DNA from: Marsupella aquatica
Taxonomy: Eukaryota; Marchantiophyta
Direction of reading: 5' to 3'
DNA length: 64,000 nucleotides
NCBI GenBank assembly: GCA_973895155.1
Contig: OZ316895.1
Span: forward strand, 6,758,001 to 6,822,000
Below, in pieces: positions 1 through 12,414 of the stretch. The position numbers and the translations under genes are program-made. Positions within the stretch are counted from its first letter, which is position 1. Every line of letters begins with the position of its first letter. The notes under the pieces were generated by a model. The model did not search any database and was not told the DNA's origin. It saw only the letters and a list, made by a program, of their open reading frames with translations.

Positions 1-364
1 GTCTTTGATGATCACCATATAAAGCACGTAATGGGATCCTACTAAGGTAGGGCTTCTCACCGCAGCAAGCCATAATCTTACATTCTTATGGCATACTAAA
101 ATAAGTAATTTTTGGACATACTTAAATAAGTACAGTAGGGCATGTCAAAGTTTAACAGTAACTCAACTCACTTAGGATTCAGGACATGAAATCTTCTTAT
201 GTGACAAAATCACTCTGGGCTATCAAAATATGCACCCCATAAAAGTGATACATCAACAAAAAAAAACAACTGGAACACTTTGGTTATGAGAGAACTTTGA
301 CACACCCTGATAGCTTATGTTTTTGTCATGACAGTAGAAGGTTTATGTCCTAGGTCATAACTCA

Positions 365-630
365 CTTATTGCCTTGTTATGCCATGATTCTAATAACTTC
401 ACATCTAAAACGCTACAATGGGACACAAAAGTAACAATGCTCATTGATATAAAAGAAGAGTCGGTTTAACATTGGTATGGAAAGCCCATTCAACTTACTT
501 ATTGCCTTGCTATGCCACGGTTCTAATAACTTCACATCTAAAAAGCTACAATGGGACACAAAAGTAACAATGCTCATGGATATAAAAGAAGAGTTGGGTT
601 AACATTGGTATGGAAAGCCCATTCAACTTG
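365..630. repeat. Direct tandem duplication, ~133-bp unit, two copies
   Basis: Two adjacent near-identical copies with a period of 133 bases. The block with 'taataacttcacatctaaaa' at 391 recurs at 524, and 'ggaaagcccattcaact' near 479 recurs near 612. The copies differ at only a few positions, so the duplication looks fairly recent. No coding sequence is seen in it. Confidence 0.9.
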
Positions 631-763
631 CCACAGCACGGTACAATATAAAAGAACAATTGCCTGGTTTTTGCCACATAGCACAATATAATTTAAAACA
701 ACAATTGTATTTGGGCCGTTGTCACATAACAGAATCTACTTCTATAATATGTAATCTAGCCAA

Positions 764-925
764 TTAGTTTGTGGACCCCTTGAACTCCTGAAAGTCCACC
801 TTCCCATTACCGTCCACATCGACTCCCTTGATCATCTGCTGATATTTCTTATAACTATGTCCTTCTTTCATGCCCAGGCTCTTCAACACCATCTGCACGT
901 AGACGAGGCCCTTACTGAACCCTGC
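764..925 (-). pseudogene. Calmodulin-like protein fragment (last EF-hand)
   Basis: Reading leftwards from about 925, the frame encodes a segment ending in DVDGNGKVDFQEF a few residues before a TAA at 766-764. This is a canonical EF-hand loop: D, D, N, K, D and E fall at the Ca2+-coordinating positions. The segment LKSLGMKEG before it matches the helix that precedes the final EF-hand in plant calmodulin-like (CML) proteins. The frame stays open upstream, but no preceding EF-hand loop is visible. So this is either the last exon of a gene whose other exons I cannot find, or, more likely, a truncated copy. A functional protein would be a Ca2+ sensor. Family call is fairly sure; gene status is not. 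Confidence 0.6.
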
Positions 926-1401
926 TAAGCTTGCTTCTCTTTCGTTTGTTCGTGCCTTGTTCCCTGGGCCCTTAGTCTTAACTAATACGTGGAGGACGTG
1001 CGAACGCTCAAAGTGTAATTTTTATTCATTTTGAACTAATGATTATAATTATTATTGGTAATAAGGGAACTTTTAATAGTAAAATGGAAATAACAAGGGG
1101 TAAACAAGAAAAGGGCCTGATCACAGGGGGGTCCCACTTCTTTTACACGGAGTGAGGGCCCAGGGGCCTCGTTGGACAATCTAACAGTAGCGAGAGGCAT
1201 CACCGAGTTAGGAACTGCAATGATGATGCCATGGAAAGGAGTGTTGAGTGATCCAACAAAGAATGATGTCCACCTCTTCCTTCCAAGCATTTCATAATTA
1301 GTCAAGACACCTGGAAAAACTACTTGAGGTGTTCTTCTCAAAATTGAAGCGTCTTTCTTAATATAGCCCGACAATGTGAATTTTGGATGTAAAGTGAAAC
1401 T

Positions 1402-1434
1402 ATGTGTGTGTGTGTATGTGTGTGCGTGTGTGTG
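1402..1434. repeat. GT microsatellite
   Basis: An imperfect (TG)n run, interrupted by single A and C substitutions, on the + strand. Confidence 0.85.
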
Positions 1435-1649
1435 TCAATGTGTTATGGTCCATGGGGATGGGCAAAGAAAACCCCAGCTTGCTTAGCTTTCATGATACAC
1501 CTATACCTACATGCTATGTCTTCCTATTGAAGTGATTTTGATTTTTATTCTTGTTTATTTTATTTTCCTATTTTTTAATAGTATCCCTCAAACAGTATTA
1601 AAATAGGAAAACCGGTAGAGACTTCCCTCACGCGTACCCACCCCTGTAT

Positions 1650-1997
1650 TGTTAGATATTACTCTAGTCTTTTGACTCATAAGCTAACTACACTTAGGCT
1701 AACTTGGGTTAGGACTTAGCTATTGTTAGCGGTAGTGCTGTTGTGTATATAGCCAGGGCTGATGCCAGACCCTGGTGGAACTTAGGCTCATTGTTACGAA
1801 GCTAGACAGTTGAGAGATAGGGAGAGCTTGTGCTGTGGATGCTTGGTATGGCCGGTCGGCCTAGAGTGCAGTAAAGCTCTTGTGTGTTCCCGTGGACGTA
1901 GCCTCATGTGGAGGTGAACCACGTATCTCTCTGTGTCGACTATTGTGCGTTGGATGGTTCATGGGCTTGCCGTTACGAATGTCGTCTATGCTCAACA
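1650..1997 (+). mobile_element. Probable Copia-type solo LTR
   Basis: Starts TGTTAGATATTACTC and ends CTCAACA, giving the TG...CA termini of an LTR of about 348 bp. Flanks TGTAT (1645-1649) and TGTAC (1998-2002) could be a 5-bp target duplication with one change. Inside, a TATA-like 'gtatatag' is followed by 'gtggacgtagcc' and 'ggtgaaccacgta', a pairing I associate with the R/U5 part of plant Copia LTRs. No gag, pol or second LTR is seen nearby, so it reads as a solo LTR. Confidence 0.6.
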
Positions 1998-2002
1998 TGT
2001 AC

Positions 2003-3350
2003 AAGAAAGGTACAGGGTACGTTCATTGGCTCCTAAGTCAAAATTCATAAAAGGTATACATTAAAGATATTGTGCACACCTTGGCATGCAACATGTTTGG
2101 CCCAGGGGGTGTCAGAGGGAGTGATGGTACTCTCTGCCCCTGGCCCATATAATGGAACCTAGCCCTTAACCAGCGAGAAAATTGAGCTTCCTTTATTTGA
2201 GAATCATTTCCAAATATCTCTCAACTAACGATGGTCAAAGGTTGCCTGGGCACCTCGCCCTAAGATTGAGTATTCTACTTCATGGCCATCAACCGATCAA
2301 CGAGACTAAATGATTTACAAGAAAGCATGGCAATCATGACCTGCAAACCAAATATCTTCAACCCTATTGTTATTCCAATTTAAAGGGTAGGCCGCTCTGG
2401 CAAGCAACCGGCTTTGCAATAAGTGGGGAAGAAATCCTTGCAGTTTACAATCTTTTCTCCCACATAAAAAGTTAAATTGAATTGGAGAACTTATATTTGT
2501 GAGATAACTTTAAAGCGTTCCACTTTTTCACTCCGACTAGGAGAAGTAGTCCCACTTTCGCACGACTGTGGGCATCTCTTTCACCAAGTAAAGACTTTGC
2601 AAGTTTTGGTTTAATTTGCATTTTTCAAAGCATTTTATTCTTAGACAATACATGTCTTGCTTTGAGTACACTGGGCGAATCCCTCACCAAGCTAGGCATA
2701 TGTAACTCAAATACAAAAGTTGTACCACATGATTGAAACAAAATGGCCTTAAATATTGTTTAAATAATTTATTTTTCTCTTTAGCACTAGGGTTTTTACA
2801 AGCTAAATTTCCAAGAACAAGCCTTGCGGGCCATAAAGTCCCCTAAAACTGAGGCTAAACTGGGACATCCTCAAATGCACTCTATACTTAGACATTTCCC
2901 AGTTTAGAAGATATATCTCAGATTGATTCCACTGTCACAATTTTTGTCTGACTTGACTAGAATGTCATGCTTCTAAATATTTATAAGTACGGTAGTATGG
3001 TACTTTTTCAACCTAGATCAACTACTTTGAATGCATGTGTTTTGAGTTTTGAGTTGAAAAGACCTTATAGGAAGTGGGAAAAAGGGCTATTGAGGGGAGA
3101 TTGAACTAAATTTCTTACTTATTCTCTCTGAAGTATTTCTTCCAACTTACATTGACACAATTGATCTTAAATTTTTTTTGCAATACTCATATTGACCAAG
3201 GACACAATGGCCCCGAACATAAATTGGCAATGAATTAGTTCGCAATAATAAAATGAATGGAATGACAATTGTGCAGCGCATTGGCAATGGGTTCATATAT
3301 ATATCAAACATTATAAAATGCTATCCTGCCTAAATTAAAGCTTATGTGCA
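2003..3350. other. Intergenic stretch, no gene seen
   Basis: AT-rich sequence with no long frame or recognisable exon on either strand. I see no clear transposon ends here. Confidence 0.5.
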
Positions 3351-3354
3351 ATCA

Positions 3355-3715
3355 ACTTGACATCTTTTCTCGTTTCAATGTCTATTTATCTCTTCGACAT
3401 CTTTTAACCATCTCAACATCTTTTAATCATTTCAACATCTTTTATCACCTTGATATGTATTAATCATCTCTATCTTTTTTTTACCTTGACATCTCTTTTT
3501 CTCCTTGACATATCTTTTTCTCCTTGACATCCCTTTTCTCCTCCACATCTTTCTGTCCTCAATATCTTTTCTCATCTCAACATCTTTTTATCATCTTAAC
3601 ATTTGTTATCATTTCGACATCTTTTTTTATCTCAACATCTTTCGTGCATCTTTCCTCTATATCTTTATATCACCTTAACATCTTTTATCATCTGGACATG
3701 TTTGGTGTAAATGCT
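3355..3715. repeat. Pyrimidine-rich minisatellite, ~18-20-bp unit
   Basis: Many imperfect copies of a unit like 'ctcaacatcttttatcat' follow one another on the + strand for about 360 bases. Unit length varies and T runs expand and shrink. The frame over it (3524-3730) is a low-complexity by-product, not a gene. Confidence 0.8.
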
Positions 3716-3739
3716 GGGACATCGAGCTAATAATTAATA

Positions 3740-6700
3740 ATATATTATCACATTTTGATATACAATTAACAAGACCACCTACCAAAATCTTCCACTAATG
3801 CTATTACCAATTGAGGTGCGAATGTCATAACGCATGAGTGTGGCTTGCTAGTTACGTCATTATTTGGATCATGTTGGAATCTTCGTTCAATTCCGGTTTA
3901 TCTCTAGTTCATCATGATTCCGTGTTCTTCGTTCGCCTTCTACGACGAAAACCAGTCGGCGTCATTCTCTAGACATCTGTACCACATGGCCTAAGTAAAC
4001 ATGGTAGACTCATGAAGCAGACGCCCTAAACTGGCAGAACCTTCTCGGATGCTGATCATTGCTGGGTCCCAGTTTGAACTTTGAGTTCTCAACAGTGGCT
4101 CTGTCACTTTTTCATAGACACTAGACTCGAAAACTACAGAAACTAAGATTGATTGGAATTAGATAGCACTGGCAGTGAATTGACCATTGCAATTCACTGC
4201 GAAGAGAAATGGTTTGAGGATAATCAAACCTATCTACGCACATTCTGGACATTTCCCCGGCATGATCATAGTTTAGATTACCTTATCCTAATTACCATAT
4301 ATACACATGAAACGGAATTCAATATCTTTTCCTATATGTGATTCGCAGTCTCTCCACATATACCACTTTAGCTATTGTCGGAAACGGAACTCAAAGAGTG
4401 TTTCTTCCCTCTTTATAAACAGTATGTAATTACTCCTCGACTCGAACTTTCTCTTCCTTTCGATTATTTACGAACTGAGTACTTGAACTTGTGTACTAGA
4501 CAACTATGTTTCATGTACACGTTTCGAGGGAAATTTATTTGTGGAGGATGCATACCAGCTGATTGGAGCGAAGACATGTCATCAAGCAAGAATTTATGAA
4601 TAAGCTAATGCACAATAGAAATCTTAGATGGTGCTGGATCGACAACCATCACTCCCGGAACTTCAGATCGCACATGTTTCAATCGCATAGCATCCAAAGT
4701 GATATATTTGAGTCGATCAATGCGATGATACATTTGGGCTCTGACTGTGAGAATTGGATGCAAAGTCTCAAGAAGCTGCAATATATTGTAAGGTTTGAAG
4801 GTAGGCCTGTCTCAATGGAATCCTTGATTGAATGTGAACGTTATACGTACTATATACAGAACCACCAGAAAGATAATTAACGAAACAAAATCAAACAAAC
4901 CATACAATGTATAAATGGAATTAACAAACGACAAAAGAATAACACTTGTGGTCTGGACAGGTTAGCTCCCTTGGCTGCTGAATTGTGATCCAGACGAAGG
5001 TCTGTGAGATTTGACGTCCCATGAGGATTAATGGCTCGTAGTGCCGTGTAAAATACATGGGCAGATGAATGAAGCAAAGGAGAGAGGAGCTGCGGACAAC
5101 ATATATCCACACCGAGATGTCGGAGGTGATTGGGCAGAGTCTAAGGGGTCTTTGCAAAACAACTACATAAAATTTTCCACAGGAAATATCTTCCAAATGG
5201 GAATGAGAGACTACTTGACTTCGAGAGCATGGACACGACGAACCACAATATCTTGGCATTGTCTAGTATAGTATAAAATCTGCTAATGGCTACTACTCAA
5301 CTACTTTCTGACTTCGAATTATTCGGTTTCCAATGACAGAAAAATGTACTACCTGAATTACGGAGGTGGGGAACCAACACCCACATCACCATGTATATAA
5401 GCAACCAGGAATTTAACAGAGCCAACAGCACAATGATAGTGAAGGAGATCCTGTTGGAAAATCTGCAGAAAAATGAAGGCAGTCCGACTTTTGAAGATGG
5501 GAGTGCAAATCTTCCTGGGTTTGGAAGTCTATTTGGGAACATACCTCTCATTTAAGGCAAAAGTTGTGGCTTATGGAGTCACATAACTCTTTCTGCCACA
5601 TAAATGGTGGTAGCTGTTATCCTGGGCGGGTGTAGAATCAGGCTCGCGTCTGAGAGAAAGAAGCTTCACAAACTAAATTTAGCTCTAGAAAAGGCTGTAG
5701 AACGTAAGTCAGGCCATGAATTAAGGTAATTGTGAGAGAATGTAGGTATTGTATGTCCCCCCAAGGAAAAAGAGAAGACAATTTGCATCTTCTGCAATGT
5801 TCCTCCTGAACCGGCTCCTAAGTGTAGGCGACCATGATCTTCCTCAGAAGACAAGGCCGCGTGCTAAAAAATGACACTGGGTGTCCTGGGAAAAAAATGT
5901 TTTCCCCGTTGTTTTCTCTCAAATAAAGGACCCTGTGTAAAAGACGCTTCAGGCATTGTGTTTGAATACAATTGGTTTGTTGTCACTATTCCGACATGCC
6001 ATCTTTGCCTTCAATCAAATTAGACAAACCAGGTCTTGACTCAATCACATAGGTGTCCTATTGCAGACACAAGGCCCTACTTCATCCCTGCCATAACTTG
6101 TACTAATCCAAAACTTCCCCAGAGTCACTATTCAAATACAAGGGCTGGGCCTTATACTGGAAGGAAGATGGCAGGTACCATACTTTGGGGCCTGTGAAGA
6201 CTTTTCACATGCAAGAGATCTTGTAAGAGGTGAGCCTCAACTGTCTAGCATTCAAACAAATTAAAGGCTAAGTGACCACCCCTATATTTCAACAAAGTCA
6301 ATACCTACATCAAGATTAAAAAAAGCAATTATAACATGTTCCTCTTCCTTCCGCTTTCCTGCCTTTCTTTCCTTCCTTGCTTCGTTGGTAGTCTTTCTGT
6401 ACCAAGGAATGCTGTGCTGAAACGAAGCAAGGAAAGAAGTCTAAAAAACCAGACTTAGAACACACGATACACAAGCACAAGCAAACAAAGCCAGGGACCC
6501 ACTTCAGTCTAGTTAGGATTGGTAAGAATTTGCACAACAAGTGGCCTTCTCTCAGTTTGTAAAGTGAATTTGGGCCAACGACCATAAGTCTATCAATGGT
6601 GGAGATTGAGAGAATCAATGGAAAAATGTCAACTACTGCCTCTGCCCATTTAGTAATGCCCATTCGGATATTTTACCTACCTGATCCAAACGTACATCTA

Positions 6701-7650
6701 GGCAGGACAGAATGAGAAGAGACATAAGAAATCATTTTGGGTCTAAACATTGGCTAGAAGGAGACTCACCTCTAGAGTCCATACTGGAAGTGACCCTCTC
6801 AATTTCATGCAAAGCCATAGAGAATAGGTCAATTGTATACAGTAATGTCATGTTTACAGTGCACTGTAGGATACAATTCCCGAAACATGAGAGCTTAGGC
6901 TCAAGTTTGGAGGGGCCATTATTTGCCCATTATGATCTGAAAATAGTAACTTAATATTTTGTAAAGACAAAGGATGCACTGAAAATTTTCGAAGGGAATT
7001 AAGATATTATAATATTGTGATAAAATCTTGAAGCAAACTTTTAGAAATGACCTTCAATTGTTTTCCTGTCAATCGTTCTTGTAAAAGCCCCTCTCATGTC
7101 ATGAGGGATTTGCCTTCCCTTCTAAGTGCTAAACACTGTCCCATGGAGTATTGGTTACTCTTCAGCTCCTCGCTTGTCCACTGACTACCATGGTTCTGGC
7201 TAATGGGGTACATGATTTGGTTGGAAAGTTACAAATGTGATACATAGAATCTTAGAAGGAGTTTTCGCCAAAGGAGGCCAACACTTTTTGGGAAGGTGAA
7301 ATTTGACGAAAACTGGCACCTAAAAAATACACTGGTATAGTCCCCCTCGTGGCTACCGTATGGAATAGCATGCTCCTGAGCATAAACTACTTTAGGCGTT
7401 CAAGACAAATAAATAGAGGCCGTCCCACGAGATACAACTGCAGACGCGGCTCATGGCATGGGTGCCACTGCAAGCAAGTGTTTGGACGCCAACACAATCA
7501 TAGGTATGATTGCTTTCGTTATCAGCAAACGTGGAAAGCCATCGTGAAAAGCATTGAAGTTTCTGCAGTTGCTTTTCTCCTTTCTGAAAGGCACACTTTT
7601 GGGCTTCTCTTTTGTCTCCACTGGAGCAGCAATAGGGAACGGACTCTAGT
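3740..7650. other. Gene-poor stretch
   Basis: Short frames only, none of which I recognise. The frames at 4375-4880 on + are the longest neighbouring pair but show no known motif. Around 7262-7330 lies a diverged copy of the repeat seen at 44.96-45.15 kb (gtggccaa...ttttttgg...aggtgaaattt...). Around 6885-6955 there is a partial copy of the Tourist-like MITE seen at 45.37 kb. Confidence 0.4.
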
Positions 7651-7653
7651 GTA

Positions 7654-8684
7654 CAGTGAACTCTCGCTAAGTGCACGCTGGGAAGAAGGATCTGGCATGC
7701 ACTAAACCAGGTGTTGCATGTCTTGATAAGCACACATCCCATAACAAGTGCTCTCCTGATAAGTGTGCTTCATTTAAATTCCTTTGTTAAATGTGCATGC
7801 AATATGGACCCCTCTGTCAGTCACTAGTCACAGGTACCTCATATCCCTGCCCTAATTCTGTGCCCACACTCCTTAAGTGCATTTTATACTCTACTAAAAA
7901 TGGGCATGCATTTATTGGTAAATGAGATTTTGAGAGTTCATGAGTTTATATATAAGCACACTCAAACACTTATCAAGGGTAAGCACAAGTTGTAGTTTGA
8001 TGAAATGATTTTAGCCGTGTGTGCACTTAGAAAAACCGTTTAAAAAGCTCATATCCCATCTAAAAAACATGGGAGAAACAAGATGAGGGTGGCTTTACAA
8101 GACGTCGGGGGCAGTTCCTTCACTTTTCTGACATCCAAGATCCAATCTGGGCCATCCATTGGGGAGATAGTGCTGGAGTTCACTTTAGAAAACGTCGGGG
8201 GCAGTTTTGCTCATTGATTCTGCCGATCCTACATGGACTTCAGTGGGGCCCAACTTTTGCTGACATGGAGCTCTTTTTTGTCCAGAATTTTAGACCACCT
8301 CCGTTGGAGGTCCCTTCATCCGGCCGCTTGGTCCATTCCTATTATGGGCAGTTTTCAATAAATGCGGACCCACAGGAACCAACATTAGCCAAAGATTAGC
8401 CAGCATTAGCCAAAGATTCACGTGGAGTGGGTCCCAAGTTTGTCTTCTAGTCAATGATTCTAGCTACACTGGCCAGAGTTCCCTTTACAAGACGTGGGGG
8501 CAATAAAAGTCTTCTAAATTCTCTATTAGCCCCGGTATACTGTTTTTAGCATGTGAAACTGCTGCTGGCTCAACTTTGGTAGAAAAGGAAGCGAACGGCC
8601 CCGACGTCTTGTAAAGTGCCCCTGACATGCAGAAATCAAGGGTAAGGCACTTATGGAGTGTGCGCTTAGAGAGAGAGTTCACTG
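7654..8684. mobile_element. pogo/Tigger-like MITE with TA target duplication
   Basis: The left end reads CAGTGAACTCTCGCTAAGTG and the right end, reverse-complemented, reads CAGTGAACTCTCTCTCTAAG, both then continuing into GCAC. Each end is flanked by TA (7652-7653 and 8685-8686). TA duplications with termini starting CAGT...CTCG are characteristic of pogo-like Tc1/mariner elements. No transposase frame is present in the 1,031 bp, so it is non-autonomous. A second, unrelated MITE (8087-8622) is inserted inside it. Confidence 0.7.
8087..8622. mobile_element. MITE of the 'CTTTACAAGACG' family, nested
   Basis: Left end GGGTGGCTTTACAAGACGTC and right end (reverse complement) GGGGCACTTTACAAGACGTC are inverted repeats, both followed by GGGG. 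Flanking TGA at 8084-8086 and 8623-8625 looks like a 3-bp target duplication. Extra subterminal copies of the same motif lie near 8180 and 8470. It also shares the 'agaccacctc...gaggtc' hairpin with the MITE at 56.1 kb. No coding capacity. A 3-bp duplication suggests a PIF/Harbinger relative. Confidence 0.7.
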
Positions 8685-8689
8685 TAGAT

Positions 8690-11500
8690 GACACGTCGTT
8701 GTGATAAATGTGGTCTCGAGAGGGGACCCGTGTCTCCACCAGCCGCTTCGTTCCACCCGCTCACCCAATCAGACCCACAGTCGAGTTGTGGAGTGATTCT
8801 CGTGAGTGTGCGGCTTGTCACGCGTGGAACACTCAGCTTGGCTTATCCACAATGGGTCTGGAATCATGGGGGCGACATCCCGTCCTACCCAGTAAACCCA
8901 GTGGATCTCCCTGTCAGAATGCAGTACCGTCCAAGGCCCCAAGAAAAACAATTTACTTTTTGCTTCCGTTTGTCCTGACGAGTTTCTATAAAGTCCTCGA
9001 GCTGCTGCTTGCATGGGCCACGCAATCCGGCACTGTCTTCATCAGATCCTCCGCAGATCGATCCAGTGCCGACGTCCCCGCTGAGCTTGCCCTGTCTCGG
9101 TAGGTGACTGAGAGTTGAGGTTAGTGTAAATCGAGTAGACTGGCTTTGAAGGTTTTGCAAGTTTATCCATTCGAGCTGAAGAAAAGAGTGCCCATCCTCG
9201 CAAGGCGAAGGAGTGCGCATCTGTCCAGTGGGAAGCTCGTCAAGTCCCGGAGAAGCAATTTCAGCTCTTTATAGATGTGAAAATTCGTGTCGGGAGTTGG
9301 AGTGGGGCTTTGATTGTGGGAACTTGATTGCGGGGATTTGATTGTCAGATAGATAGATTGTCGTTCTTCCACGATCACTGGCAACATGGCCAATTGCAAC
9401 AGCAATGGTAACAGCTCCTCCGTCACTACGATGCAGCTTCAAGAGCCCTTTTCCATCTCGTTTCAGGCCTCACGGCGGGAGCCGGAAGGTATCATGTCGT
9501 TCAGCTGCAAGAAGAGAGTCTCGTGGGTCCCGGGCACAGTAGACAACGAGCCTCTGCAAAAGAAAACCTTCGAGAAGGAGTTCTTCTTCTCGCAAGACAT
9601 CTGGGGCTGACGGTTTTGATTGCTTGCAACGAAGGACACTGCATTGTCATTACAGGGAGCCTGGCATTGATGGATTCAAGCTTACAGCACAACATGCTGT
9701 TGGAGAAAGAGTTTGATTTAGCCCCCGAAGCCTTCCACACTGACGATTTTGGTACGGCAAGCATGAACTCCGATTGAGTGGCGGATGTTCTCTCGGTGTT
9801 ATTATGTACATCTATGCAATACTCGGCTGCTTCATCTGTGAGTTCGGGAAGTTGCCCGTCGGAGAGCTCTACGCTAAGAAGCCTGTACAGAATCGCAGTG
9901 GAATTGATTTCAACCTTGCATGAGCCGTTCCAGATGATTCGACAGGCTGGTTCTGTTCAATATCCAGTTTGTGACAGCTCCAAGAGAACTATGCCTGGTC
10001 GAACCTGTAAGATATTAACTGTATCTTGCGATTCCAGTTGCGAGATAGTTGATGGTGAAGAATATCGTTCGCGGGTAGTTGCTGGACTTGCTTACCCAGC
10101 ATATCACATGTTTTTGATATCACATCATCACTCATCACATGAGCTTGAAAGGATCACTAGCCACACGGAGTTCACAGCAGCAACAGTCAAAAGTGATTTT
10201 GATTACTCTTGTAAATATTTTAGAATTTTGTTGTAAATTGATAGTAAACTGTACATCAACGTTCCTTACAGTGGACCTTCGTCCGTGTACATTTAAAAAC
10301 ACTCTATGGATTAAAGAGTTTTGAGGACGTCTTTCAACACGAGCATTAATCGATTGCATCCAACTTGTAGACAGAGCGGCAAGTGTCAATTTGAAACAGC
10401 GTTCGTGAATTGTCATGATTGTGATATTGTCGAGTCAGAGTTTCGACAGCACACTGAGTCAAAGTTAATTCAAGGATTGCCACCAGTGATTGATCGAATT
10501 TGCAACTGCCACTGTCAGAATTTTTATTTCAATGATCAGGAACTACTTCAACCCTATATGAATTGACAGATTGACACTTCGGGGTTGCCAGTTTCTTGAC
10601 GCAAATTTGTAGATGACCAACCTTCTATAAAGATTTGGAGGTGTGGGGCAAGATCAGAGACGAATGTTAACAACACAATCTTGACATTCAAAGTGCTGTG
10701 ATACTCATTGGTCACGAGCAGTTGGCTTATGACCTCTAAAATAGGTGCCAGCAATTTATTTGACAGGTGAACATCCTCAATAACAGACTGTAAGTGATTG
10801 GTCGATTGAGATTGGCATCTACAACTCAAGTACGGTCGCAAATTGCACTCAACATTCGAGCTACGGCATTCAAATTCTAAATTGGGAAGGACTCTGGAAA
10901 AAACGTTTTCCCGGAACTCGAGGACTAATCCTACTTTGATTCACAATACTCGGACTTCCCATCAGTAAAGTTGAGTTATGTAACTTCGAATTGTATATGC
11001 ATGAATTTGTCTAAATAAGTTCTTCTGACCCTGAACTGATCGATGTTGCGGCAAGACGTCGAGATATATTGAACCAGACTAAGCTGTTATTGGCATGATT
11101 GCTACAGAAATAGAACAAGATGTAGGAGAATGCGAGTCGACGGTGATGCCTGTAACCTTCCAAAATGTGGACGAGGCATGCTCACTTCCACATTTCCATG
11201 CTTAATACTGTCCTGTTGGCCACCCTCACATACACAGCCGGGACGAAGCAGATCCATCATGTACGAAAGTTCAGTTATTCAGTCGGTGGGCATTCAAATG
11301 CGCAAAGGCCCGAAATCCTGCTTCTATATACGCTGAACATGAGTCCATCTAAGGCGAAACTTCAAATCTTCACTCAGTTGAAAGATACGCAACTGCCTAA
11401 AGCTCTGCTTTGAATTGTGGGTCTGTAAGTGTACTCAATGGGATCCTACCGTTGTTTACAGCCCCAAACCTTCGTTTGCTTAACTCAAAGCTTGTGTGGA
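8690..11500. other. Gene-poor stretch with short unrecognised frames
   Basis: Higher GC around 8.7-9.8 kb and several short + frames: 9386-9610 (starting MANCNSNG), 9523-9777 and 9778-10236. They abut and might be remnants of an expressed locus. I recognise no domain and could not build a convincing spliced gene, so I do not call one. Confidence 0.35.
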
Positions 11501-11503
11501 AAC

Positions 11504-11815
11504 CAACTGGCACTGTTGGTTGGCTAGGGGATGAGCCTAGAACCAAGAGGTCCCAGGTTCAATCCTCCTTCCACATGCAAGGGTTCTGGAGGGTGAGTGT
11601 GTGTGTGGGTGGGGTGTAGTGGGGGAGTCCTGGTTTCTCTTCAGCCAGGGGCTGGTCCGCGGTCAGCTTTGAGACTCTGGTCCAACCCTCTCTCCTTCCT
11701 GGTACTGGGTATGACCCCCCTTGTGGGCTACCCTACAGAGGTGCATGCTCCGAAGTTGATCGTCTATCCTCTGTTGAATGCATCAGCTTTCGGTATTCAA
11801 GGCAAAAAAAATGAA
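11504..11815 (+). mobile_element. tRNA-derived SINE-like element, copy 1
   Basis: Near 11520-11560 the sequence contains an A-box-like 'tggctaggggatg' and, about 35 bases on, a perfect B-box core GGTTCAATCC. This is the internal RNA polymerase III promoter layout of tRNA-derived SINEs. The downstream body ('ggggtgtagtggggg...ctggtccaaccctct...ggtgcatg') recurs in the next copy. Ends and target duplication were not resolved. Confidence 0.5.
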
Positions 11816-11904
11816 GCTTGTGTGGACGACGCTAACTTCTGCGAAGGGTTCTATGGAGAGACCCGTACACACCTTGTTTGCTCAGTCCAAAAGTTTATTT
11901 AGAG

Positions 11905-12410
11905 AACCAACTCTATTTGGTCAGTTGACCAGGGATTGGCCTAGAGGTCCCACATTGAATCCCCCCTCCTAGCCCCCCTACACATGCAAGGGGTGTGAAG
12001 GGTATCTGTGTGTAAATTAAGGGGTGGGGTGTAGTGGTGGGAGCATTGGTTTCTCCTCAGTGGGGTGTAGTGCAGGAACATAGGTATCTCCTCAGCCCTT
12101 GGCTAGTCAGCATTGGGGCTCTGGTTCAACCCTCTCGCCCTCCTGGTCTGGTCCAGGTTGGATCTCCAAATATGGCCCCTTGCAAGTGGCTACCTACTGA
12201 GGTGCATTTTACAGGAGTAGATCCTCTATCCTCTGTTGGAAGCTTTGCCGCTCTGGTCCAACCCTCTGTCCCTCCTGGTCTGGGTCCCAGTCAGATCCCT
12301 GGGTATGATCCCTGGGTATGACCCTTTGCAAGTGGCTACCCTACTGAGATGCATGTTCAGGAGTAGATCCTCTATCCTTTGTTGGATGTTTTAGGTTTCA
12401 AGGCCCAAAA
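11905..12410 (+). mobile_element. SINE-like element, copy 2 with internal partial duplication
   Basis: Same order of blocks as copy 1. A decayed head ('ttgaccagggattggcctagaggtcccacattgaatcccc') has a damaged B box. It is followed by 'ggggtgtagtgg', 'tggttcaaccctct', 'aagtggctacc' and 'ggtgcat'. The second half of the body is repeated again from about 12240. This makes a small cluster of the same repeat family. Confidence 0.45.
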
Positions 12411-12414
12411 ATAT

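Noticed and set aside
3355-3715. CRISPR-like regularly spaced repeat
   Set aside because: Units are abutting, imperfect and of variable length in a eukaryotic genome; it is a minisatellite.
4375-4880. Overlapping + frames of 74 and 105 codons as a gene
   Set aside because: Different frames, no motif and no clear intron. They could be old retroelement sequence but nothing supports it.
9386-10236. Three adjoining short + frames as a small gene
   Set aside because: No recognisable domain, no splice model that joins them convincingly, and frame lengths expected by chance in GC-richer DNA.
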